Assembly (NCBI GenBank): GCA_036852015.1
Contig: JAANDG010000061.1
Span: 310,001 to 374,000, forward strand
Direction: 5' to 3'
DNA: 64,000 bases
Source of the DNA: Pelodera strongyloides
Lineage: Eukaryota > Nematoda > Chromadorea > Rhabditida > Rhabditidae
Shown here: positions 46,285 to 55,558 of the stretch, piece by piece
Position numbering within the stretch: the first letter of the stretch is position 1
How the letters are laid out: each line of letters opens with the position of its first letter
Notes under the pieces: generated by a model
The model's database searches: none
What the model saw: the letters and a program-made list of their open reading frames with translations, nothing else
Told to the model about the DNA's origin: nothing
Program-made: the position numbers and the translations under genes

Positions 46285-46525
46285 TTTATATAATAACCAG
46301 ACGGCTATCGCCGCCTGAGGCGACTTTTAGTGTTTAAAATGCAGGAACAGTGAGCACACTTGTGTGAAACGTTTGCAACGTATCTTGAAAAATCATGAAA
46401 TAAGGTTCGATTTTGCTTGCTCAACACTGGGCTCCGATTCTCCTTTTATAACTTCTTAGATATTCTAATTTTCGTTCCGTTCATACAAACAAAAGACCAA
46501 GGAAACTCTTCTCCTTTATATAAAA
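46285..46525 (+). mobile_element. ACCAGACGGC repeat, copy 3
   Basis: Homologous to 37890-38127 in opposite orientation over about 240 bp, from ACCAGACGGCTATCGCCGCC to CTCCTTTATATAA. Confidence 0.65.
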
Positions 46526-47523
46526 AGATTTACACCCAAAAAGCTCACACGGATACATACTGAGGTTGCGGTAAAAGGTCCACAATTGTCTGACTAAAAG
46601 GATTTCTATTGACAGTCATAACACAGGTGCCACGTGTATGCCATCTTTCAACCGTGACCCTGGCGCCCCCGCTGCCACCCTAGAGCTGATCACTCGTCGC
46701 ACTGCTGTGGCGTGCCTGCTGTGAGCGGATCTGACGCCGAGTTTTATGTGGAATTCGAACGGGGAACAAAGTTGAAAACGAACTGTACTGAAACTTTTTC
46801 TCTGCTCCGAAAAGGTGTACAGTTATTCGCGTCGCGTGCCTTTCTAATTATGTTATACGCAAATTAACCGTGGCGTGTTCAGCCAAGTGTGACTAAGGAA
46901 ACAACGCTTTATTAGGTTAATATTTGTCAGCATGTACGTTATGTTTAATCATCATCTTGGCGTTTCGACTACAACTAATTAGCTTATAGTTAGTTCAGAT
47001 CCTTATTTTATTGCGTGTTCATACGTTTATACCTCTGACGTCTTGAACAATTAATATTACAAATCACATCACCACCTTATTTACAATGTTTTATACCTAA
47101 ATTTTATAAACTAATAAAGAATACAGTTCCGTTTTTCTCGTTTATTTTATGACATTTTTTCCGGGGGTGTTTCACTCTTGCGGAGATTAATTACATTTTC
47201 AAACAATTATGTATAATGCGTCGTGGTTGTTTATTATTGTGTGAACGTGTACGTGTAAAGGGAGACGTGAACGGAGTTCTTAATTTAAAATGAGGTGGTG
47301 GTGGTGGTGCGAGACGTAAATCATACGTGTTCTTTGCAAACTTCGAAAATTGTCTTTTGAGTGCATTGTCATGGCTATTATAAAAATCAGTTCGACACCA
47401 CTGCTACCACGTCGTGAAAAATAAGTTGCTCCCGTTTTGGTTATGAGATGTTGTGCTAAACTTGCTGTAAATCTTGCTGTAAATCCTATTTTTATTTATT
47501 TGTCTAACATCAACGCGAAACTT

Positions 47524-47790
47524 TGACCGGTGCGCGGGCCCAGACGTGGCGGACCACCCATTTCGGGCCTGCTGTAGGCGGCGTATCGGCCCAGGGTGGG
47601 CCTGGTGTGGACCTGCGTATGGCGATCTTCAACTTTTGTTTCGCCCACACCACGCCTACACCGGGCCCACACCAGGCGCACCAGCCGAACATCCTTTCTG
47701 CATCTCTCGAGCCGCTTTCCCGTTTATGGGCGAGGTGGAGCCGGCCCACTTTCTTCGGGCCCAATGTAGGCCGCGCAACCGTCCAAGTTT
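47524..47790. repeat. GC-rich GGCCC repeat block
   Basis: Dense in GGGCCCA, GGCCTG and TGTAGGC motifs, several in inverted order. Long open frames in three frames are compositional. Related in style to 38726-38880. Confidence 0.5.
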
Positions 47791-48471
47791 CCTCAGTGAT
47801 GCAAAGCACAAGTATATGTATATCATATCGTATATCTAATCCGACAATATCGGCTTGCACTTATATTTTGTTCTGTTATGGTCATACATTAGTCCGGCAC
47901 GCCAAAAACCTCGTAAGTGGCATGGATAGAAAATAGGGTTATCACACCTCTACCTCTACCATCTTCCACGTATTATATTCAGACGTCTTAAGAGTACAAA
48001 AATATTAACGGGAGATATAATATAATTAGCTCCTTTCCTTTTCCTTTGAAGCTGATACACGGTCGCTCCCAGTACTTTTGTTATGCGCACAATCTAATTT
48101 TTCAATTATCGAGGCTAATTTTTAAGCCCGACAAGTTTATTATCGTTTTTTTCGCCTTCCAGTAAATGCGAAGGATTGAGTCAAGCCAATCATTCTTCAT
48201 TTTTAAAAATATTTTTTTTTATTAATATTTCAGTTTTATAGAACTTGTTGGCGTAATGTTGACCATTGGATACACTGTACTTATTTATTATAAGTTTTCT
48301 TTATTTGGAATACAGAAATTCAGAATTACACGATCCCAAAGGTACCCTGGACTGTACATACGTCACTATGTATTATTACAGATAACCTTTAAAAAGTATT
48401 CCCTTGATGATTAAATTAACTGTTTCAAGTTTCGAAATATAATCTGAAACTCGGAAGAAAGTGGCGAGCGA

Positions 48472-48600
48472 GGCGGGCCGTAGGCCCGCCGAGCGAACTA
48501 ACGTCTATCGAGGCCCGCGAAGCGGGCCGAGAAATCGAGGGTGCGTAGCGCGCGAAGCGCGCGGAGCACCCGAGCTAGAGCGAGGCGCGCGCAGCGCGCC
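48472..48600. repeat. Cluster of four GC-rich hairpins with GNA triloops
   Basis: Hairpin 1 (48472-48490): GGCGGGCC-GTA-GGCCCGCC. Hairpin 2 (48512-48528): GGCCCGC-GAA-GCGGGCC. Hairpin 3 (48539-48571): outer GGGTGC/GCACCC around GCGCGC-GAA-GCGCGC. Hairpin 4 (48584-48600): GGCGCGC-GCA-GCGCGCC. Hairpins 1, 2 and 4 are each bordered by GAG on both sides. The block is extremely GC-rich in an AT-rich spacer. Confidence 0.92.
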
Positions 48601-48678
48601 GAGCTCTAGTCAATATCTCTAATAATATAATATGTTTTTATTTCACCATTTTCTAGTCTCTAGTTTTCTAGTCCATAT

Positions 48679-48827
48679 TAGCCCGTATTCTCAGGTCGAC
48701 GGGAATGTTCCGTTTGGGAGCTCATTCGTATGCAAATTTTTCCTCCAGCTAGTCTCGATAGTCAAGAAATTTGCATACAAAGGAATTCCCAAACGGAACG
48801 TTTCCGTCGACCCGAGAATACGGGCTA
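48679..48827. mobile_element. Foldback element with TAGCCCGTATTCTC ends
   Basis: TAGCCCGTATTCTCAGGTCG ... is mirrored by CGACCCGAGAATACGGGCTA; both arms continue through GTTCCGTTTGGGA to TTTGCATAC or its inverse. Confidence 0.88.
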
Positions 48828-48962
48828 TTATTACGGTTTATTTTGCGAAAAATTGAAAAGCACACTATTTTCCAGACATGCAACACAAATAGTACGTAAA
48901 CCTGCACAGTCTTAAATTTCCTAATTAACAGATAATACTTGTAGTTTGTAGTTGTTGATAGA

Positions 48963-49226
48963 ATGGGATCAGTATGCGGAAGGACGGTCAAGTCCGATGT
49001 CGCGCCGGTGGAAGCGCCGGTCATGGTGATGGGCGGGGACAAGGGTTCGAATCCGGCTGCCGACAAACAGAAACAACAGCAAAACGAAGAGCAACGTCAG
49101 GAAAAGCCACATCCGAGCGCAAGCCCAGTGGTTGTGCAAAAGGGATCGACATTTGTGCCAGCGGTGGGCTTATTTGAAAAGATGTTAAATATCGTTAGAG
49201 ACGGATTAAGCTCGGTATATACGTAA
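48963..49226 (+). CDS. Possible short protein of 87 residues, unrecognised
   Basis: A single open frame starts MGSVCGRTVKSDVAPVEAPV, with Gly2 and Cys5 that could carry lipids, then a Gln/Lys/Glu-rich stretch (KQKQQQNEEQRQEK) and an amphipathic end (GLFEKMLNIVRDGLSSVYT). An acceptor-like AATTAACAG lies about 33 nt upstream and AATAAA occurs at 49307-49312. The first third overlaps a tRNA-like sequence (48983-49076), so the frame may be partly accidental. It could also be the last exon of a longer gene. Confidence 0.45.
   Translation: MGSVCGRTVKSDVAPVEAPVMVMGGDKGSNPAADKQKQQQNEEQRQEKPHPSASPVVVQKGSTFVPAVGLFEKMLNIVRDGLSSVYT
48983..49076 (+). repeat. tRNA-like sequence overlapping an open frame
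   Basis: GCGCCGGTGGAAGCGCC looks like a D-arm and AAGGGTTCGAATCCGG is a canonical T-arm; TGTCG near the start can pair with CGACA at the end. The anticodon arm is unclear. Confidence 0.5.
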
Positions 49227-49551
49227 ATCTATCTCGTAAGCTAATCTACGTAACTAGTTGATGTGAACTGAGTAAACTCCTCGGATGCGCACCTTTTGGT
49301 GTGTTTAATAAATAAGCAGTATAAATAAACGGACGAAAAGCACCAGAGTATCACAACACATATACTGTAGTATATACAACATGATGCTCATATGTCTGTA
49401 AGCAGTCCATAATAATTTTTCGTCTTGCTTATACTTATTTTTTAATTTGCTGTATTTTGTCTTTTTTTAACGCAAAATATCACCCGGTTTGGTTTTTTTT
49501 GTTCAGAAATAGGTCAAACACTTTAGTGAAGCAATATATCATTTAATTCAG

Positions 49552-52500
49552 ATGGCTCGTGACACGTCCCTACCAACAACTGACTGGGTGCCATTTGACA
49601 CGCGACGTAGTATCGCCGCTGACGCGACAGTTCTCGTCGGTGACACGCCCATTGTCTATCTGGACAGAATTGCCAAAGGACTGCCGGGAAGGATTGGTGG
49701 GCTTGCAGACTTTATTGATTGCTACTTATTTCATTGGCACCATGATTTGGTGGTAATTTGCCACCGCCACGCTCAGAAATGCTCCCAGAACAACGGCAAG
49801 CTTCGTTTCATGGGAAAGGACGCAAAACGGAAAGTGTATTTTGTTTCTGGCAATGAAACAACAATTTAGTCTTTCGTTTGGAGATAGAAATCGGGACTTT
49901 GTACCAATATGTAGTAGTTCTAGTTACTACACTTTGTTTTGTTTCATTTTGCATTAAAGCGAAATACAGGCCGGTTTTTGAAACACATCATGGACAACTG
50001 AATTCTTAAGCATTTATGCTAATTTGATCGAATTTAGCTCGATTTTTTTTATTCTAATATATGCGCATTTGCACAAGCTGCATAAGAATGCTGGTGTACC
50101 CGTTTCAAAAACCTGCCAATATTTCGCTTTAACATTTAGCGGCCAAAGTTGAATTCTACAATCCCACATGCTCGATCAAGGATCGGGCCGCATTCAGTAT
50201 GATTACTGAAGCAGAAAAAAAAGGTTCTTCTTTTTATTATTTTATTCTAATTAAGATGTTTGGTATTTTTGTATATTTAATAAATAAATAAATTAATTGT
50301 ATGTACCTTGTAAAGGACATGTGCCTCTACTTGACATACAATTTGCATCATACGTTTCATGTTCTACGTAAAGAGAACTTCATACTACATTCAACATTAC
50401 TATATTGTGTTCGGTTCATTCGATGTGCTAATCAATAAATAAATTAAATACAACGATTACTACTGTTACTTATTGGTATAACGTGAAGCTTCATCAAAAT
50501 TACCAATTTATAGTAGCTCCGATATAAGAAAATCCTAAACTTTCAAATACACTTCAGGTATAATTACGCCCGGAAAATCCGTGCTAATTGAGTGTACGAG
50601 TGGAAATATGGGCGTTGCAATGGCACAAATTGGGGCAATTAGAGGATATCGGGTTGGTTATTATTATTAAAGCGAAATGCTAGCCTGTTTGGAAAATTTG
50701 CATATGATAAACAAATCCTATGTATCCTATGCTAATTTTGTACGAATGCCATGGACGAGCGTACAAAATTAGCATAGGATACATAGGATTTACTTATCAT
50801 ATGAAAATTTTCTAAAGGGGCTAGCATTTCGCTTTAAGGTCTATTACAACAGAACTTATATATTTAGCCGTTAAGGTTTTTTAAATATAGATGATTTGTA
50901 AAAATGTTTAACTTTTCCCATTTAGGTGATCCTCCTAATGCCATCGACAAGCAGCATAGAAAGGGTAATTGGCTTTCATTTGTTTTGCATAATTACTTTA
51001 TTTATTACGTAAAATCGATTTATGAACTTTAAGGTTTACTTGCAATCTAAAGGAACAGAAGCGCTGCCCAGCTTTTGCGCTGGGCCGCGAGTGCGCCATT
51101 TATGCGCCAGCTCACCCTATTGTTTCAGAGGGCCATGATGCGAGCTTTTGGTGCGGAGATTATACTACTCGATCCGTCGGTTGGAATAAAGGGCGGAGTT
51201 CGAAGAGCCTATCAATTGGCCATTGCAATACCCAACTCAGTGGTACTTGATCAGGTTTGCAGTTTCCATTTTTATTGATTTTCTATTAGATTTATTGGTT
51301 GTTTGGGGACTGTTTATTTTCTTTTGCCCTCTATGTAAAAATGCTGATTTGGCAGTAGGGCTTAGTTTTGTATTGGGCCAAATAAAGATGGAGCAAATGA
51401 ATTAATTCTAAAAACGCTACACAATAAATAATTTATTTTTGAAAATACGTGGAAAGTGGCAACCTCGATATGGCCCGATTATTTTACAGAAAACCCCGAT
51501 AGGCCGATATGGCTCCGATCAAGGCCGGATTTTTTGAGGGACTTGATCGGGGCCATATCGGGGGTTCTGGTTTCCCATGCAGTCTTATTCGTTTCAGTTT
51601 GTGAATCCAGCCAATCCAATGATCCATTTCGAGACGACTGGCAGGGAAATATGGAAACAAACAGATGGGAAGGTGGGCGGATGGATGCATATTGATTGAA
51701 AATATTTATTGATTGGTTTATTGTACTTATATTGTTTGGCACATTGCACTGGATATTATATCGATTGATTGGAACTTGGAATAATTGAATGTAATTGCTT
51801 GTGCATACTTTTTTTTAGCGGTTCTTGGTTGGTTTTTATTGGCTAAAACGGTTCCTGTAAATTATACACTAGGATATAGCGTTACTGCTAACTAATATCT
51901 GTATGATTTTTTCAATTATCGTGCAGTTGGGTGCGTTGCTTGGCCATAATCAAGGCTGGCATCGTGCCAGCGACGCTCTGTTTATTGACATTTACATAGT
52001 ACATTGCTTGTTATTAGACTAATTATATATATTTATTTCCAGGTCGATGTACTCGTTTGTGGTGCAGGCACTGGCGGAACCCTCACCGGAATTGCCCAAT
52101 ACCTCAAAGGAAAGAATGATGCAATCGAGGTTTTCTGATTAATCAATAACAATTTGCCTGCTTTCTTATGTTATAGAGAATCATTCTTGTGTTTATTAGT
52201 TTTACGTGGTGTTCTTGAGAAGACTTGCTTGAAGTTTAGCCTTTGAAGCAAAATACCGGCCCGTTTTTCAAACACATCGAGTTCTTATGCATCTTATGCA
52301 AATGAACATAAATTAGAATAACAAATCCAGCGAAATTCGAGCAACTTTGCATAGCATAAATACGTAAGAATTCAGTGTTCCACGATGCGTTTCAAAAACC
52401 GGCCTGTATTTCGCTTTAATCAAATTCGCTTTAGATTTACGCAGTTGAACCAGAGGAAGCGGCGGTGATAAATGGGTGTAAACCAACGGGACTGCACCCA

Positions 52501-53745
52501 ATTCAAGGCACGTGTTATCAACCAATTTTCTCAGTGTTTTTCAAAATCAGAGTCCCAGTCGCTCTGTATGTCATAGTAGATAGCATTATCCCACGGTGCC
52601 GTTACCATTTGATTCTCCTAAAATGGTAAGGCGAAATTTTCAAGTAAGCTTGCAGCAAAGTATATTTGAGACCCGTAAAAGTATTCCAGCCCCGACTGAA
52701 CGAAATGAAAAGTCCAGTAGACCAGTTAGGCATAGGTATAAGTCTAGATTTGTTGCTGAATAATATAATACAGATATAAATATTGCATGATATCGTTTGG
52801 TTCAGGTATTGCTACCGGTTTCCTGCCAGACACCCTCGACACGTCTCTCGTAAAAGAGGCTCTGGTTATTGAGTCGAACGAAGCAGTGCAAACTGCAAGA
52901 AAACTCGCACTTGAAGAAGGACTAGCTGTTGGAATAAGCAGTGGTGCGAATGTTACCGCGGCGCTAAAGGTATATATTTGCGGCCAGTGCGAAACAAGGT
53001 GTTTATGGATGGTGATTTCAACTTATTTTTTTTTTCAAATCGCGGTGATATGCACTCTTCATTATTGTAATACAAGATTATAATACAAGATTGCACTATT
53101 ATGCTCTCTGTACGTACATCAGGATATGTTGGACAAACCACAAACAACACATACAAGCTTCTAAAAGTCAATTTTCGATCGATAAAATGCATATCTGATA
53201 CCTTTCCTTATATATATTGATTAATTGCAGCTCGCTGAGAGGCCGGAAATGCAAGGAAAGCTCATAGTCACAGTGTTACCCGATTTCGGAGAACGATATC
53301 TGTAAGTTCATCGCAAAATATAAATTGCGCCTTGTCTTAATGTCTTGTACATAACGATATCATTTATATCCTTAATATATTCTTGTTTCGTTGCCAGAAA
53401 CATGTTTGGTTTCTGGTTTGGTAAAAGACATAAGTAAAGATCAAACCGCGCTGAACAGTTTTATATTTTGGAAATCAATCAGTGGAAAGTGGAAACTCCG
53501 ATACGTGCCCGATCACGTCCCGATTATTTAGGGACCTCATCGGGGTTTTTAGTTTTTCCATGTATTTTAGTAGTATAGTAAACTTCAAAAATCGATATAA
53601 CGATAAATCGATATCATCGTAAATTGATCTATGTCTATATTTCAGTAGCACGGTGCTCTTCAAGGACTATTTCGATGAAGTCAAATCAATGAAAGCGTCC
53701 ACGCTAGACGAAGACGTTGAAAAATATGAAGATTTATTTAAATAG
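49552..53745 (+). CDS. Cysteine synthase-like PLP enzyme (CYSL / O-acetylserine sulfhydrylase family)
   Basis: PLP-dependent enzyme of the cysteine synthase / CBS fold; nematode members make cysteine or beta-cyanoalanine, or act as H2S sensors. Eleven exons: 49552-49696, 50140-50223, 50558-50652, 50926-50964, 51129-51254, 51598-51672, 52043-52129, 52435-52507, 52806-52969, 53231-53301, 53646-53745, giving 352 residues. The PLP lysine is in [10 protein letters not shown], the substrate loop is [10 protein letters not shown], the phosphate-binding loop is [10 protein letters not shown], and SSGANVTAA fits the PLP pyridine-nitrogen serine. [14 protein letters not shown] is reached only if intron 8 uses a GC donor (AAG/GCACGT). 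The ATG is directly after TTCAG, so a spliced leader would leave no 5' UTR. AATAAA at 53806. No heme or CBS regulatory domain. All catalytic residues seem intact. Confidence 0.95.
49954..50132. mobile_element. TTAA foldback, AGCGAAATACCGGCCGG family, copy 3
   Basis: TTAAAGCGAAATACAGGCC ... CCAATATTTCGCTTTAA. It ends 7 nt before exon 50140. Confidence 0.88.
50667..50837. mobile_element. TTAA foldback, diverged AGCGAAATGC subfamily
   Basis: TTAAAGCGAAATGCTAGCC ... GGCTAGCATTTCGCTTTAA, with long internal arms around CATAGGATACATAGGATT. It shares only the outer termini with the other copies. Confidence 0.88.
51449..51585. mobile_element. Foldback element, CCCCGATATGGCCCG family
   Basis: GGAAAGTGGCAACCTCGATA, then GGCCCGATT ... 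CTTGATCGGGGCCATATCGG ... GGTTTCC. It ends about 12 nt before the exon at 51598. Confidence 0.75.
52243..52419. mobile_element. Foldback, AGCGAAATACCGGCCGG family, copy 5
   Basis: The left end is mutated (TTGAAGCAAAATACCGGCC); the right end GGCCTGTATTTCGCTTTAA is intact. It ends 15 nt before exon 52435. Confidence 0.85.
53487..53563. mobile_element. Short foldback, CCCCGATATGTGCCCG family
   Basis: GTGGAAACTCCGATACGTGC, CCCGATCACGTCCCGATT and GACCTCATCGGGGTTTTTAG, flanked by TGGAAA and TTTCCA. Confidence 0.65.
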
Positions 53746-55558
53746 GATCGATTTTTAAATATATTTTTTTTGTAACTTTCCTCTTTTGAAGCGTAAATAT
53801 AAAACAATAAATAAGTGATAACTACCAATGCGTTTCGCAGCGTCAAAATGGTACGAGAACTCTACATGTCTTAATTTTACATCAAGACTTTGCAAAACGC
53901 AGAAGTATCATCGTTTATGTATACGCAATAATTTATGTAACATCTCATGAATGCCACTCATTGAAGCTTTACAAGTCGCACTGTAACTTCAGTATATAAT
54001 ATTCATATTTCTTGAGCTTCTGATGGCTAATTTACATTTATAACGCTCAGTGTTTATATATTTGTATTTACAAAACCAGGTCAAATTTTGTGGTGATATT
54101 GACACAAATTTCATCATTTTATTTGCAGCAGATAAAAGCTGAGTACATCTTAATATTAGATAATAATAAATAAATAATTAAAATACGAGCTGACAATGAT
54201 ATCAATGCGAAACGAAAAGCAATGTGAATATAACACATAAGACATAAGATACAGTAACCGGGGACATGCGAATCAATAAAATATTCTATTCACTATGTAT
54301 AACATCATGCAGCGGTTTCCACAGAAAATCCGAACATATAACCATATTGACTTTATAAAATAAAGAAAATGCTTGTAAAAACAATGTTGCACCAGCCATA
54401 AGCATATAGTTAAAATATAAATTCTATTTAGTTTAGCTTAGCACGTCATTCGCAAATACAAATGAACTAAATTATAATAAAAATTTCCAAAAAAAGAAAA
54501 AGAAAAAAGAAAACAATATTTGATGGCACCATAGAAAATATCAGTAAAAAGTGGACCACGGAAAGAGCGATATCTGAAAAAGCATAAAAAAACATTAATC
54601 ACAAAAGATATGGTTTTGATCGAAGAGAAGCTGGCTAAATTACAATTTGACTAGAACTGTTCTACCTCCTGAAAGAAGCTTAGAAATAATCAGTTTAACA
54701 TACAGACAGTTTGCATTGGCAAGATAAAATATAACACATTATTTACCTTTTGAAGCAAGAAAATCAATAAATCCAAGCAAGAAAATCAATAAATCCAAAC
54801 AATAACAATAGTTATGATAACAATACCCCAATATAACAAAAACAAATAATTATTTTTTTTAAATCGTTTCTACATATAAGGAAAAACCAATAAATATCGA
54901 AGCATTGGTTTATAACAGCCAGTTTGTAAACATCATGTTAAATAGCTGCATTCCCAGTCCTGTATGCAAATGAGTTTGATTAGAATAAACAACCGACCCC
55001 AATTCGACCCCCACTTATTATAAATTCATAGGAATGCAGTTGTGCAACCACGGTAAGTTTCAAAGGCTGTTATACCGTTTTAACTTTTTTTGTTATTTGT
55101 TCCTTCTTGCAGAATTGATATAAGACAAAGCGAGAACTTTTCGAGGTGGGCCCACTACTTAAAGTTAAAGGGTTATTTCACACAGTGATTGATCTCCCAG
55201 TTCATGGAGTGCGATTTCGCACCGGAAAAGTTGATCTGTGCGAATTCCCGGACAGTTCTTTTTGAGGTTTTTCCGGTGCGAATTCGCAGCGCCACATCCT
55301 AATTGATTTGCTAAGATACTATTCTTGTGTTGTGTTTTATAATGATTTTACATTTGATGTAACGCGCTTTAGCAACAAGAAATACACGAAAATGGTGGCA
55401 AATACAGATAAGAGAGCAAAAAGAACTGAGTGCTCTTACTAAACAATCGTGAAACTACCCTAGAGTTCAAAGGGTAGGGCTCAGGGGGGATCAGGGCCCA
55501 ATTCGCTAAGGTCTACTGATATCGATTGATTCCATGGTATTGATTGATTGAGCAACAT
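53746..55558. other. AT-rich spacer between convergent genes
   Basis: It contains the 3' region of the cysteine synthase gene (AATAAA 53806-53811) and a small palindrome at 55188-55290 (GTGCGATTTCGCACCGG / CCGGTGCGAATTCGCAG). No exon recognised. Confidence 0.6.
53806..53811 (+). terminator. Poly(A) signal AATAAA of the cysteine synthase gene
   Basis: AATAAA about 60 nt after the stop. Confidence 0.75.

Larger units (their letters stand above)
45784..48962. other. Spacer rich in repeats
   Basis: It holds two ACCAGACGGC repeats (46058-46525), a GC-rich open stretch (46627-46724) that may be an exon, a GGCCC-rich block (47524-47790), a hairpin cluster (48472-48600) and a foldback (48679-48827). 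Confidence 0.6.

Noticed and set aside
47496..47936. Overlapping open frames of 97-137 codons
   Set aside because: Open in three or more frames because of GC-rich GGCCC repeats; no splice signals or protein-like conservation.
49697..49869. Read-through of the first cysteine synthase exon to a stop at 49869
   Set aside because: The frame after 49696 loses family similarity; the donor GTGGGC at 49697 joins to [16 protein letters not shown] in frame.
51009..51128. Additional exon starting [11 protein letters not shown] before exon 51129
   Set aside because: SIER joined directly to [11 protein letters not shown] matches the family; the candidate would add an insert and later loses frame.
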